A DNA stretch of 64,000 bases from Leptospira vanthielii serovar Holland str. Waz Holland = ATCC 700522 (GCF_000332455.1 NZ_AOGY02000062.1:5001-69000), one strand, 5' to 3'. Counted from the stretch's first letter, positions 27,468 to 37,030 are shown. Notes: a model not told the origin generated them from the letters alone. A program made the numbers and translations.

Positions 27468-27649
27468 GCACCAAATAGAACCGGTATTTCTTGTAGATTC
27501 CACTCTGCTTGTTCTTTGTTGGCGGGAATTCGGTCAAAAACTTTTGTTTTTTTGGATTTTCCCTTAGGTCTTCTTTCCATATCCTCTAAAATTTTTTCCA
27601 ATCTCTCTTGCATAAGTAAATGCAAATTCATTTGGTCTAACATATCCAT
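27464..27649 (-). CDS. Small 61-residue conserved-type protein
   Basis: I do not recognise the family. Support for a real gene is a strong ribosome binding site, GGAGG, eight bases before ATG at 27649, and the placement exactly filling the gap before the convergent DUF115 gene. Its N-terminal half is a predicted amphipathic helix (DQMNLHLLMQERLEKILEDMER); the second half is basic and then ends WNLQEIPVLFGA. The two convergent genes share a palindromic TTAA that provides both stop codons. It could be a small regulator or binding partner. Confidence 0.6.
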   Translation of the reverse strand: MDMLDQMNLHLLMQERLEKILEDMERRPKGKSKKTKVFDRIPANKEQAEWNLQEIPVLFGA

Positions 27650-27727
27650 AGTGATTTCCTCCACTGTTGTAATCACTATACAAGTCCCCTGGGACAAAAT
27701 AGAAATCGGATGCGAAAAAAATATCTA

Positions 27728-27755
27728 TTGCGTCCAAAAGAAATTAAAATATAAG
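27728..27755 (+). promoter_or_regulatory. Promoter of the HATPase-HDOD gene
   Basis: TTGCGT (27728-27733) and TATAAG (27750-27755) are separated by 16 bases, a sigma70-type arrangement. Transcription would begin near 27762. That rules out GTG at 27757 as start codon and favours GTG at 27778. Confidence 0.45.
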
Positions 27756-27777
27756 AGTGTTACGGGAAAAAGCGTTT

Positions 27778-29250
27778 GTGAATTTTCAAGATATTATCTC
27801 TCAGTTAGAAACCGCAAAAGAATCCAGAATTAACTTTTACTTTGTTACCGAAGAACAAAATCAGGAGATATACGCATTACTTGTCCATGTAATGGGGTAT
27901 ATGGACAAACTCTATTTAGTGGAAGTAATTTTCACTGTCCTAAAAGAACTCCTCATGAATGCCAACAAAGCCAATGCAAAACGCGATTACTTTAACCGTG
28001 AAAATTTAGACATCCAAAACTCAGGTGATTATGCAAAAGGAATGTCCCGATTCCAAGAAAATATCATCATGAAATGGAACGAACAATTGGGCAGGTTAGA
28101 CGGTGGAAATTACTACATAAGCCTTCTTATGAAAGTGGAGGGTAAATCCATTCACTTTGCCGTTGAAAACAACGCTCCCATCACCAAAGAAGAATTAGCA
28201 CGAGTTAACCGAAGGATCGAAGTTGCCAAAAACTACAATGACCTTTCTGATGCATTCACAGACGTTTCGGACAGTACAGAGTCAGCTGGTTTAGGATTAG
28301 TACTCATCCAACTTCTTTTGAAAAATTCCGGAATTGGTTCTGAAAAATTCAAAATCTTTACAAACGACAAAATAACACGCGCTACATTATCTGTCCCGGA
28401 AGTGACAACTCCAGTAGAAATTCAAACAGACCTAAAAACAAAACTCTTAAATGAAATTGACGGTCTCCCTCCGTTACCGCATTCTCTTACAAAGATCATT
28501 TTACTTTGTAACAATCCAGATTCTGACTTACACATGATCTCTCAAGAAATTGAAAGAAATCCTGCTCTTTCGGCGGACCTACTCAAACTTTCTAACTCAG
28601 CTTTTTTTGCTAACAGAAGTCAAGTCAGTTCCATCTTACAAGCTGTTAAGGTTGTGGGTCTGAAAAATTTACGAAACCTACTCTATGTTTCAGGCGTTCG
28701 CAAAATTATGGATGGGCAATACGGCAAAATGATGGATGTTTGGGACCATTCCAGCCGTTGCAGTTATTACGCACGGTATCTAGCAACGGAAAACAATCAC
28801 ACAAATAAAATTGCTGATATCATTGCCGTCAGTGCTTTGTTACACGATATCGGAAAATTTCTTTTACTTTCTGTGGACCGTGGTTTTTTCAAAAAAATTG
28901 AAACCTACCAAAGAGGGGCAGATTCTGGAAACTCAACTCTATTAGAAGAGATGGCGATTGGACTGAGCCACCCGCAACTCGGTGCTCTTCTTGCTGAAAA
29001 ATGGGAATTCCCTCTCGACCTTCGTGTTGCCATTGAATACCACCACAAACCATTTTTGGCTCCAGCAGAATTACGTGACCTGGTAGAAGTAATTTATATG
29101 GCCAATATGATGGCCGATTACCATGAACAAAAAAAAGGTTTCTATGCGATTGATAAAAATCTACTCGCAAAGTTTAATTTAGATAATATCGATGTGTTTT
29201 CTGCCGCAGTGAATAAAATCGAACTCCTATTCAAAAAATCAAATGAATGA
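27778..29250 (+). CDS. HATPase-HDOD fusion signalling protein
   Basis: The roughly 490-residue cytoplasmic protein joins two signalling modules. The N-terminal part (about 40-215) is a histidine-kinase-type ATPase: an N-box KELLMNANKANAK and a G-box DSTESAGLGLVL are clear, while the D-box reads VENNAPI instead of D.G.G. No phosphoacceptor histidine domain precedes it. The C-terminal part (about 225-430) is an HDOD domain beginning LPPLPHSLTKII and keeping an HD-type pair in LLHDIGK. HDOD proteins act in cyclic-nucleotide and stress signalling. I take GTG at 27778 because the promoter lies just before it; GTG 27757 is the alternative. Its stop overlaps the ABC ATPase gene by eight bases. Confidence 0.8.
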   Translation: MNFQDIISQLETAKESRINFYFVTEEQNQEIYALLVHVMGYMDKLYLVEVIFTVLKELLMNANKANAKRDYFNRENLDIQNSGDYAKGMSRFQENIIMKWNEQLGRLDGGNYYISLLMKVEGKSIHFAVENNAPITKEELARVNRRIEVAKNYNDLSDAFTDVSDSTESAGLGLVLIQLLLKNSGIGSEKFKIFTNDKITRATLSVPEVTTPVEIQTDLKTKLLNEIDGLPPLPHSLTKIILLCNNPDSDLHMISQEIERNPALSADLLKLSNSAFFANRSQVSSILQAVKVVGLKNLRNLLYVSGVRKIMDGQYGKMMDVWDHSSRCSYYARYLATENNHTNKIADIIAVSALLHDIGKFLLLSVDRGFFKKIETYQRGADSGNSTLLEEMAIGLSHPQLGALLAEKWEFPLDLRVAIEYHHKPFLAPAELRDLVEVIYMANMMADYHEQKKGFYAIDKNLLAKFNLDNIDVFSAAVNKIELLFKKSNE

Positions 29251-30025
29251 AGTGGTTCTTTTTGATTCTGTTTCTTTTGTTAGAAACGACAAAAAGATAT
29301 TAGATAACATTAATTTTTCCTTAAACCAAGGAGATTCTCTTGCCATCATTGGCCGCAATGGTGCCGGAAAAACAACTCTTATCAACCTCCTCTTCGGTTA
29401 TTCTTGGCCCACAACAGGTACCATCTCTGCTTTTGGGGAAATGTATGGTGAAACACCCATGGCACCATTACAAAATCGAATTGGGATGGTACAACCAGGC
29501 CACCAAGAATCCTTATTACAAAGGCTCTCTACTTTTGAAATGGTTCTCACCGGTGTGATTGGAACCCTTGGCCTATACAAAGAACCAACAGAAAAACAAC
29601 ACAACACCGCAGAATCATTGTTACATTCTTTTGGCCTTGGTCATAAAATCAACCAAACCTATTCCACACTTTCTTCTGGGGAAAAAATGAAGGTTTTACT
29701 TTTGCGTGCTTTTGGTGTGGGAAAAGAAATTCTCGTTTTGGATGAACCGACAGCCACCTTAGACATCACAGCAAGGACTGATTTTGGAAAATCACTATCG
29801 CAATTAAAAACGAATAACCCTCATCTAACAAGGATTCTTATCACTCATCGGATTGAAGAAATTCCAGAAGACTTTTCCAAAGTATTGTTAATGAAAGAGG
29901 GAAAGGTAATCAGTTTTGGAGCTAAAAACAAAGTAATCACGGACAAAAATCTATCGGATCTCTACGATTTGGACCTTCAAGTAAACGAAAAAAAAGGACA
30001 GTATTCCGTTACTGTCCTTTCCTAA
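29243..30025 (+). CDS. ABC transporter ATP-binding protein
   Basis: The 260-residue ABC ATPase has Walker A GRNGAGKTT, a Q-loop near MVQPGHQE, the signature LSSGEKMK, Walker B EILVLDEPTATLD, and the switch His in ITHRIEEIPEDF. The set resembles single-domain ATPases of the iron/molybdate YlmA/ModF type. No permease gene is adjacent, so it may work with one elsewhere or have a non-transport role. The ATG overlaps the HDOD gene end, so translation is coupled to that regulator, an unusual pairing. The last codons carry a strong hairpin that forms the terminator. Confidence 0.87.
   Translation: MNEVVLFDSVSFVRNDKKILDNINFSLNQGDSLAIIGRNGAGKTTLINLLFGYSWPTTGTISAFGEMYGETPMAPLQNRIGMVQPGHQESLLQRLSTFEMVLTGVIGTLGLYKEPTEKQHNTAESLLHSFGLGHKINQTYSTLSSGEKMKVLLLRAFGVGKEILVLDEPTATLDITARTDFGKSLSQLKTNNPHLTRILITHRIEEIPEDFSKVLLMKEGKVISFGAKNKVITDKNLSDLYDLDLQVNEKKGQYSVTVLS
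29993..30020. terminator. Bidirectional terminator inside the ABC ATPase 3' end
   Basis: AAAGGACAGTA (29993-30003) pairs perfectly with TACTGTCCTTT (30010-30020). The stem lies within the last codons of the ATPase gene, and on the minus strand it is followed by a run of eight T. It would end transcription from the convergent big lipoprotein gene, and probably the plus-strand operon as well. Confidence 0.75.
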
Positions 30026-30033
30026 CATACCAA

Positions 30034-33000
30034 CTAACGTGAATACATCGATCTTTCAATGAAATTGGAAGCCGTGCAACCTGCCGTTCCCACATCAGAA
30101 ATGGATTTGTCTTGTGCGATACAGAAGATTTTCCACCAACGATTGGAATGGTTTGGTGCGATGGAATAGTTTCTCACCTCTCCTACACTTCCTTTAAAGA
30201 TCCGAACATTGGCCCCAGAAATCCCCATAAGGGCTTCCCCAGACCAATTGTAAATGCTGTAATAACGATTGGGTTGGTTCCAAACAGATCCTTGGAGAGT
30301 GATGGTTTCTGGACCATATCCCGTTGTGATATCGTAATCCAAACTTCCGTTCCCCGCACCGAGTGGAGTTTTATTATTCCAAACGATTCGATCATTCGCA
30401 GAGTTTCCATATTGCAAATGGGAATCCAAATCACGAGGTTTGGCTCCCCAAGAAAGCACCACTCGCATTTCATTTTCAGGAAGGATCGGAGTCACAAGTA
30501 TGTTTTGGTTTGCCGGTGTTTCTGATCCTGCAGAAACTACGGTTCGGTAAGTAGTTAAATAACTTTCCTGAACCGAAGAACAATCCCCTCTTTTTCCTGC
30601 ACCTGATACTTCCAAAGTATAGTTACCTGGAGGAACCGATGGAATCACATAAGAACCGTCGGTAGATGTTTTGACAGAAGTTATGGTCACTCCATTGGCA
30701 TCAATTGCATAAGGACCAGACTTCACGTTCACTCCTGGTCGAATGCGTGTCGTTAGGTTACAAACTCCAGTGTTGTAGAGTGCCGACAAAGCCCTTCCGG
30801 AAATGGATCCACTGGTTTGGCTTCCCGGAACAAAAGTAATGATATCAAAATTTGTGGTGACATCTGCTTGGATATCTACAATTCCTTCGACTGTTTGGTA
30901 ACCAGCAGAAACAAAACGAACCTTCCAACGACCTGCGTTGATATTGAAAATTGTGTATTGGTTGGCATTGGAAAAAATTGTCGCTCCCGTGGCAATGGAA
31001 GTCGGTTGTACCCCAGCCGATGGACGTAAAGTTCCCCCATTCGGATCTACAATTTCTAAGGAATAAGTTCCGAGGAAAGAAAATCCACCAGGAGTTCGTA
31101 CTGACCCTGTTAGATGGCCACGACCATCGTTTGTAATGACTGGTGTGTTGACAACCACAGTTCCACCACCAGTCCCTACTTCTACTGGGAAGTAAGTGGT
31201 GATCCCATTTTTTTCCACACGCAGTTGGTAAGAACCAGGAGAAAGGAAAGGGAAACTATAACTTCCGTTTGATTGGGAAGTGACAGATCCAACCACTTGG
31301 TCGGAACCGGAAGTCCTTGCGGAAGAAACAGAACAATTCGGAGAATCAAATCCACCCGAACAGTCCCGACGCACATCAGCAGTAAAATTTCCACCGACCA
31401 ATCGGCCGAGAGTCACAGTGGCACCACTTACATTTTGAGTGGATACGGCATCAGTGACAACACCAGTTACAGTAGCTCTTGGACTGTGCATGACCATTCC
31501 ATTCACAGGAAACACTGCGGGACTAGATGCATATTGGTTTGTAGCAACAGTAGAGGTGTCTACACGTAGGCTAGCAGAAGATAAATAACTGGATTGGTAA
31601 GTGGGAGCCACTCGGTCCGCAACGATGAGTTGGTAGGAACTTTGGCGGAAATTATATTCGTCTCCATTGATGATATCAACAGAAGCCGTGTTATCATTTG
31701 TTCGAGCCACACCAGGTGTTTGCGAGAGAGTTGTCGCAAGGCCAGAACCCAATTGGTATAAGGCATAACCCACACGACCCGCTTCATCGTTGGTAAAAGG
31801 AACCGGAAGAATCGCAGGCAAACTCACCACATAAGAACCACCACCGAAACTAAACTGCCCCGCAGAGGTTGTGGTGATATGAGCAAGACTAGATCCGTCT
31901 AGAGAAGTGTTTCCAAGTAATACGACAAAAAGTCCTGATTGGTTTGTATGAACGGCACTCGCGGTTGGTGCAGTATCTCGAATGGAAATGGATCCAAGGA
32001 TTTGGGAACGAGCTGCAATTGATGTCAATGAAATCGTTCCCGCATTGAAGTTACCACCATTCAAACTCACTTGTAACGGATAGGAAGAACAAGGAGAGAG
32101 ATTAGATCCGCAGTAATTTTCAAATCCAGGAGCCGAAATATAATAAGCCCAAAGACCACTTGCCCCAAGAAACGAAACTTCCTTGGTTGTTGGATTTACT
32201 TCATAAAGTTTGTTTCCATACGTTTGGTAGGCCCAAGGACCAGATCCTTGCACTGTCGCCAAACAAGAAGCAGTTGGATTTACTGCACATGAACAAATGG
32301 AACCTGTTTGGTTTAAGGAACAGTTAGTTGCGGCCACTGCACTCAGTGCCTCTACAATCCAAAGTTTGATGGCATTTCCTAATTTGGGATCATCTTTTAA
32401 ATACAAAAGGCGAGATGGGGATTGGTTTGCCGAAGGTTTTACGTTGATTACAGTTCCTGCCACATGGTTTCCGCTAGCATCTTTAACAAAGCCGGTGACA
32501 AAAGATGGTTTTGCAACGATGTAGATCGGATCAGCCAGAGCTACATTTTTGGTTCCCCCTGTCGGAGAAGCCGTAAATAAAAAGGATCTAGAGACAGTAT
32601 AAAAAACAGGATTGGATACTTCTAGGTAATACACACCATTGCTAAGATAACTGCCTTCAATAGCAAAACTTCCATTCCCCGTAATTTGCACCGTTTGTAA
32701 AACAGCACCTTGTTCGTTCTTTAATTTGATTGTGAACACTGTGGTGGAATCGGAAATAATGGCACTATTAAGAATATTTCCCGTTAGGTGGAGGTCACTT
32801 TCCGTTGCTGCCATCCAAGGAAGACTTGTTTCTCCCAAATCAACTTGTGCCACTGTGTTTGGGTTGGTTCCAGGAAAGGTAAAATGAATGAACTCTGTTG
32901 TATTGGAAAAAGGTTGGCCAGAAACTTCTACAGAATCTCCAGAATAGACAACCGTATAATTTCCGTTAGGTAATGGATTGATAGAAATAACATAGGATCC

Positions 33001-33741
33001 ATTGGAATTGGTCACCCCAGTTCCTACTGTGTTTCCGTTGGCGTCCAAAACGGATACAGTGATTCCAACAATGGGTCCTGCAGGAACAGTGACACCACCA
33101 CCAGAAAATCCAGGGCTTGTGACAACACCCGTAAACTGAGCCGGACCTTGACCGTAGTACAAACGTTCAGCGAGAAGATTTCCCACATTGACTAGGGTAT
33201 AAGGATTTTGTGTAGGATCAAAAACGAAAGAAAAGTCTTGGTATGTATAATTGAGTCCATATCCTGTATTAATCAATACACGGTAATTATTATTGGGAAG
33301 GTCAGTTAAATCAAACTGAAACTTTCCATCGGGACCAACATAAGTCGCTGCAACGAGAGTGTTTGTCTCTCCATTGGCAACCTCAATTCTAACAGAGATT
33401 AAAGTAAGATCAATACATCCAGGAGATTGGGGCGCTCCAGGGTTTCCACAAACGATATTGGCAGGAACACCCGAAACCACAGGAACGATGGTACCGATCA
33501 CACGAGCTGGACCATGGTTTGGAACTTCTTGTTCAGAATTGTTACCAGGAACTTCATCTGGATCTGTGACACCGATAGAACCACCGGGAGTAGGAAGGGG
33601 AACACCATTAGAGTCGGGAGGAGTGTCAAGACCACCGCTGGAATCAGCTACCGCACCACCAGAACCCAAAAGGAACCAGAATGGCATCGATTTCTTTTTC
33701 CGAGAACAGCCCACAAAAACTAAAGAAATGAGAACGAGAAT
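30034..33741 (-). CDS. Very large lipoprotein with carboxypeptidase-regulatory repeats and YfaP domain
   Basis: This exported protein of about 1235 residues begins with a hydrophobic signal ending in LVFVGC. It is built from many carboxypeptidase-regulatory/Cna-B-like beta-sandwich repeats, recognised by recurring 'G.V.......G..V......G.Y.....PPGNY.L.V' units (for example SVPPGNYTLEV, INPLPNGNYTVVY). The last 130 residues match the YfaP/DUF2135 type: VLSWGAKPRDLDSHL, LDYDITTGYGPETI and WWKIF. It is likely a surface-exposed adhesive or structural protein. The lipobox lies upstream of the first GTG (33714), and no ATG, GTG or TTG precedes it before the stop at about 33783. I place the start at ATT 33741, nine bases after GAGGA, with reserve. 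Confidence 0.75.
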   Translation of the reverse strand: MLVLISLVFVGCSRKKKSMPFWFLLGSGGAVADSSGGLDTPPDSNGVPLPTPGGSIGVTDPDEVPGNNSEQEVPNHGPARVIGTIVPVVSGVPANIVCGNPGAPQSPGCIDLTLISVRIEVANGETNTLVAATYVGPDGKFQFDLTDLPNNNYRVLINTGYGLNYTYQDFSFVFDPTQNPYTLVNVGNLLAERLYYGQGPAQFTGVVTSPGFSGGGVTVPAGPIVGITVSVLDANGNTVGTGVTNSNGSYVISINPLPNGNYTVVYSGDSVEVSGQPFSNTTEFIHFTFPGTNPNTVAQVDLGETSLPWMAATESDLHLTGNILNSAIISDSTTVFTIKLKNEQGAVLQTVQITGNGSFAIEGSYLSNGVYYLEVSNPVFYTVSRSFLFTASPTGGTKNVALADPIYIVAKPSFVTGFVKDASGNHVAGTVINVKPSANQSPSRLLYLKDDPKLGNAIKLWIVEALSAVAATNCSLNQTGSICSCAVNPTASCLATVQGSGPWAYQTYGNKLYEVNPTTKEVSFLGASGLWAYYISAPGFENYCGSNLSPCSSYPLQVSLNGGNFNAGTISLTSIAARSQILGSISIRDTAPTASAVHTNQSGLFVVLLGNTSLDGSSLAHITTTSAGQFSFGGGSYVVSLPAILPVPFTNDEAGRVGYALYQLGSGLATTLSQTPGVARTNDNTASVDIINGDEYNFRQSSYQLIVADRVAPTYQSSYLSSASLRVDTSTVATNQYASSPAVFPVNGMVMHSPRATVTGVVTDAVSTQNVSGATVTLGRLVGGNFTADVRRDCSGGFDSPNCSVSSARTSGSDQVVGSVTSQSNGSYSFPFLSPGSYQLRVEKNGITTYFPVEVGTGGGTVVVNTPVITNDGRGHLTGSVRTPGGFSFLGTYSLEIVDPNGGTLRPSAGVQPTSIATGATIFSNANQYTIFNINAGRWKVRFVSAGYQTVEGIVDIQADVTTNFDIITFVPGSQTSGSISGRALSALYNTGVCNLTTRIRPGVNVKSGPYAIDANGVTITSVKTSTDGSYVIPSVPPGNYTLEVSGAGKRGDCSSVQESYLTTYRTVVSAGSETPANQNILVTPILPENEMRVVLSWGAKPRDLDSHLQYGNSANDRIVWNNKTPLGAGNGSLDYDITTGYGPETITLQGSVWNQPNRYYSIYNWSGEALMGISGANVRIFKGSVGEVRNYSIAPNHSNRWWKIFCIAQDKSISDVGTAGCTASNFIERSMYSR

Positions 33742-34023
33742 GGTGAAAATTCCTCGAACGCGCCTAGACCTACCCTCTAATCAAAATTCGCTTTGTGGCC
33801 GAACCACAGTTTTTCAAATACCCTTCGGGAAATACCTAAGTGCTGCCGAAGTGTACCATTTGTAGTCCGTTTCCGTACACAAATCAAATCTTTTTTAGGA
33901 CTATCGGCAAAAAATAGACAAATCTTACTGAAATTAGGGAAAAATAGCATCCAGAGTCGAATTTGTATTGCCCTTGCTCTTACTTTTTTAGCCTACTCAA
34001 AGCCGAATATGTGGGAGAATTGG

Positions 34024-35229
34024 ATGACACCGGAACAGTGGAAACTCCTTATGATTCCCTTTACTTACGGGTTTGTGGGTTGGGTAACGAACTGGCTTGC
34101 CCTCAAGATGACCTTTTACCCGATCCAGTTTGTCGGAATTCCACCCTATTTGGGTTGGCAAGGCATCATTCCTAGAAAGGCCCATAAAATGGCCAGTAAG
34201 TCCGTTGATGTGATCACGGAGCGCCTTCTCAATATCAGGGAAGTATTTTTAAAGGTAGATCCGAAAAAAGCAGAATTGGTTTTTTTACCGGCCTTAGAGT
34301 CTAGCATTCGCTATACGATGAGGGAATTTTCAGACACTCTCGATCCCAAACTTTGGGACATGATTCCCGAATTGGTCCGAGAAGAAATTTACCACAAGGT
34401 CAAAAGGGAAAGTGGGGTCACCATCCGAAAGGTGATTCGAAAACTCCAAAGAGATATTGATTCTTTATTTGATGTAAAGGCCTTAGTTTTAAAAAAACTT
34501 TCCGGTAATAATGTCGGTCTTGTTGTCGAACTTTTTAAAGAAGTGGGGGCCCCTGAGTTTCGATTCATTGAAAGGTCTGGATTTTATTTTGGATTTTTAC
34601 TAGGTCTTGTCCAAATGGTTTTTATGGTTTATTTTCCCGTGCCATGGACTCTTCCCATCCAAGGTGTGATTGTAGGGTATCTTACCAACTATCTCGCGTT
34701 AGAGATGATTTTTCGCCCCCTACTTCCCAAAAAGTTTTTAGGAATTTTTACTTACCAAGGTTTGTTTTTAAAAAGACAGTCCGAAGTTTCTAGACTTTAT
34801 GCAAAACTAGTAAGCGAAAAAATTCTGACTCCCAAAAACATTCTTTCAGAACTAATTTTTGGCAAGGCATCGAATGACATCATTGTTATTATTCGAAAAG
34901 AAGTGATCCAACATGTGGATACAATTACCTTCCTTGCAAAACCAGCACTATACGCCTCCGGAAAAATAGAAGAGTTTGATGCAGCAAAAGAAAGGATCGC
35001 AGTAGCAATGGCAGACAATGCCGTGGAAAAATCGTTTCACTTAGAAGAGTATTTAGGTGAGGCCTTAGAAATTGAAAAGATGATGGGAGACCGTATGTCA
35101 GCCCTTCCGCCTAAAGAATTTGAATCCATTTTACGATCTGCGTTTCAAGAAGATGAATTGTTATTAATTTTAGTAGGTGCGGCACTTGGTGCTATGGTGG
35201 GGTGGTTTCAAATGGTATTTATTGTATGA
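34024..35229 (+). CDS. DUF445 (YheB-like) membrane protein
   Basis: The roughly 401-residue membrane protein is of the DUF445 family. The hallmark GFVGWVTNWLALKMTFYP is at its start and is echoed by IVGYLTNYLALEMIFRPL near residue 230. The central part is charged and helical, and the C-terminus has another membrane segment (LLLILVGAALGAMVGWFQ). I take ATG at 34024, which has GGGAG six bases upstream; earlier in-frame ATGs at 34009 and 33793 lack this. The function of the family is unknown. Its stop overlaps the start of the epimerase in ATGA, so the three genes 34024-37030 form an operon. Confidence 0.8.
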   Translation: MTPEQWKLLMIPFTYGFVGWVTNWLALKMTFYPIQFVGIPPYLGWQGIIPRKAHKMASKSVDVITERLLNIREVFLKVDPKKAELVFLPALESSIRYTMREFSDTLDPKLWDMIPELVREEIYHKVKRESGVTIRKVIRKLQRDIDSLFDVKALVLKKLSGNNVGLVVELFKEVGAPEFRFIERSGFYFGFLLGLVQMVFMVYFPVPWTLPIQGVIVGYLTNYLALEMIFRPLLPKKFLGIFTYQGLFLKRQSEVSRLYAKLVSEKILTPKNILSELIFGKASNDIIVIIRKEVIQHVDTITFLAKPALYASGKIEEFDAAKERIAVAMADNAVEKSFHLEEYLGEALEIEKMMGDRMSALPPKEFESILRSAFQEDELLLILVGAALGAMVGWFQMVFIV

Positions 35230-36188
35230 CAAAAACAATACTCATCACTGGAGGCAGCGGTGTTCTAGGTAAAAGATTATTGTCCGGTTTGATAGAAGAC
35301 TATAAGATCATAGCCATTGGCAAAAACTATGCGAGTTTTCCCGATTCCATTCGGTTCCATAAAAATTTTAAGTTTTATGAAAGGAATCTCGCCTCCATTC
35401 ACACAATTGAAGAATTTTTGATTCCAGAATCTATCGATTTAATTCTCCACTTAGCGGCTGTTGTTTCTGGAGTTAAAGTCACTGAAGAAATCTACCACCA
35501 AATTAATGTTAATTCTACAAAACTACTCGTGGAATTTGCAAAATCAAAGAATGTACCCCATTTCGGATTTGTAAGTTCTGTTTCTGTTTATGGATCCAAA
35601 GAAATCGACTTAAACATCAATAGCGAAAGGTTCGGAACCACCATCTATGCTAAAACTAAAGCTTTGGCAGAAGATTATGTATTAAATTCGGGTAAGGCCT
35701 ACTCTATATTTCGAATGGCGAGTATCTATGGCCAAGGGACAAAAAGTTTTATATCCAAACTACGGTCCCTCACAAAACGAGGTGTGTATCCATTCATTTC
35801 ATCCAATCGCAAAAAATCTCTCCTCCATATTGAGGATGCAACCAATGCCTTAGCGGCATGGACCAAACAAACGTTAAGTGGGAAGTCGCCGAGACCTGTG
35901 TATGTATTTTCTCACCCCGAGTTTGTGACAGTAAACCAAGTGGTGCGGACCTTTCAGGAGCTCGGGATCGCAAGAAAGTTCCTTTTCCCCATTCCTGTGG
36001 GTGGATTTTGGGCAAAACTTGTGGAATTGGTTTTCCGCTTTCTGTCTTACGTAAAAAGAAAACCCTTCCATGGCTCCCCCCTCCAACCTTTGTTAGAATC
36101 GGTGGCCATTTATGATTCCCAATCCTTCGAAAATTTGGGAATTTTTCCAGAACGAGATTTACGAAAAGGTCTCACTGACTATCAATAA
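35226..36188 (+). CDS. NAD(P)-dependent epimerase/dehydratase (extended SDR)
   Basis: The 320-residue extended short-chain dehydrogenase has the cofactor motif TGGSGVLGKRL at the N-terminus, HLAAVVSGV, and the catalytic Ser-Tyr-Lys arrangement (FVSSVSVYG, then TTIYAKTKALAEDYV). Such enzymes act on nucleotide sugars or similar cyclic substrates; the substrate is unknown. The C-terminal part (FRFLSYVKRKPFHG) is somewhat basic and could lie near the membrane. Start is ATG 35226 in the four-base overlap with the DUF445 gene, and its TAA shares its last base with the next ATG. Confidence 0.87.
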   Translation: MTKTILITGGSGVLGKRLLSGLIEDYKIIAIGKNYASFPDSIRFHKNFKFYERNLASIHTIEEFLIPESIDLILHLAAVVSGVKVTEEIYHQINVNSTKLLVEFAKSKNVPHFGFVSSVSVYGSKEIDLNINSERFGTTIYAKTKALAEDYVLNSGKAYSIFRMASIYGQGTKSFISKLRSLTKRGVYPFISSNRKKSLLHIEDATNALAAWTKQTLSGKSPRPVYVFSHPEFVTVNQVVRTFQELGIARKFLFPIPVGGFWAKLVELVFRFLSYVKRKPFHGSPLQPLLESVAIYDSQSFENLGIFPERDLRKGLTDYQ

Positions 36189-37030
36189 TGAAGGTACTGG
36201 GGGCCGATATTCTAAGTATGAAAAAGCGACTTTGCCTACTTGTTTTATTATGTCTTACTCTTTCTCATTTGGATGCAGCAACCTGGATCGAAGATTCTTT
36301 GAGTTTTGCATTTGAATATCCAAGAGGTTGGGCGAAGTCTGTTTTACGCCATCCCGACACAGTACGCATCCAGTTTTCCAAAACCAATCGAGAAGCCATC
36401 CTACAAATTGATGTTGTCCGACGCACCAAGGAATACGATATCGATCGGTTCATTGAAGAAACTGTGGATACATTTTTAACAAAATACCCTGACTTAAAAT
36501 TAGTTCGCGAAAAAATGTTAGAAAACGAAGTGGCCGGTTTTGACGAGTCCGTCTTTGTTGTGTTACACTACACGGAACAAAAACAGTTGGTTTCCAACCG
36601 ATTTTTGTTTCATAGAAAAGGTGGATTGTATTATGTAATTCAGGCAAAAACACCTCGGGCTTACTTCGCAAAGTATTCCAAAGACCTAGATTTAGTAATG
36701 AAAAGTTTTCGCCGGGAAACTCGGACTAAAAACAGATGGCGTAACGATAGTTTGGCGTATCTTGACCCGGTAAAAGATGAACGAATCATCCAATATGTAT
36801 CGATTACAATCAGACCGATTGACTCCTACCCTCATGAACAAGGAGCAAAAAACAAACAAGAAGAGGGATGGTTGTTTTCTGTGGAAGGAAACAAAAAACC
36901 AAATCCAGGGGAATGGGACAACCGCACCAAACCACAAACAAATGACAACGGATACACACCAGCTGATGTCAAACCAGATACCCCTACTTCAGATGAACCT
37001 GTGGTCATTCCTGATAGCTCTGGGCTCTAA
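36188..37030 (+). CDS. Exported protein with PsbP/DcrB-like fold
   Basis: I do not recognise a named family. An N-terminal signal peptide (MKKRLCLLVLLCLTLSHLDAA, starting at residue 11) is followed by a domain opening SFAFEYPRGW. The domain continues with alternating strands in the manner of PsbP/DcrB-like exported proteins. The last 60 residues are low-complexity, rich in Pro, Asn, Asp and Thr. The first ATG (36188) overlaps the epimerase stop by one base; ATG at 36218 starts directly at the signal peptide and is equally plausible. It is the last gene of the DUF445 operon. Confidence 0.7.
   Translation: MKVLGADILSMKKRLCLLVLLCLTLSHLDAATWIEDSLSFAFEYPRGWAKSVLRHPDTVRIQFSKTNREAILQIDVVRRTKEYDIDRFIEETVDTFLTKYPDLKLVREKMLENEVAGFDESVFVVLHYTEQKQLVSNRFLFHRKGGLYYVIQAKTPRAYFAKYSKDLDLVMKSFRRETRTKNRWRNDSLAYLDPVKDERIIQYVSITIRPIDSYPHEQGAKNKQEEGWLFSVEGNKKPNPGEWDNRTKPQTNDNGYTPADVKPDTPTSDEPVVIPDSSGL

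Noticed and set aside
30112..33865. Several plus-strand frames of 60-170 codons opposite the giant lipoprotein
   Set aside because: They are antisense to a clear repeat protein, lack ribosome binding sites, and arise from its biased codons.
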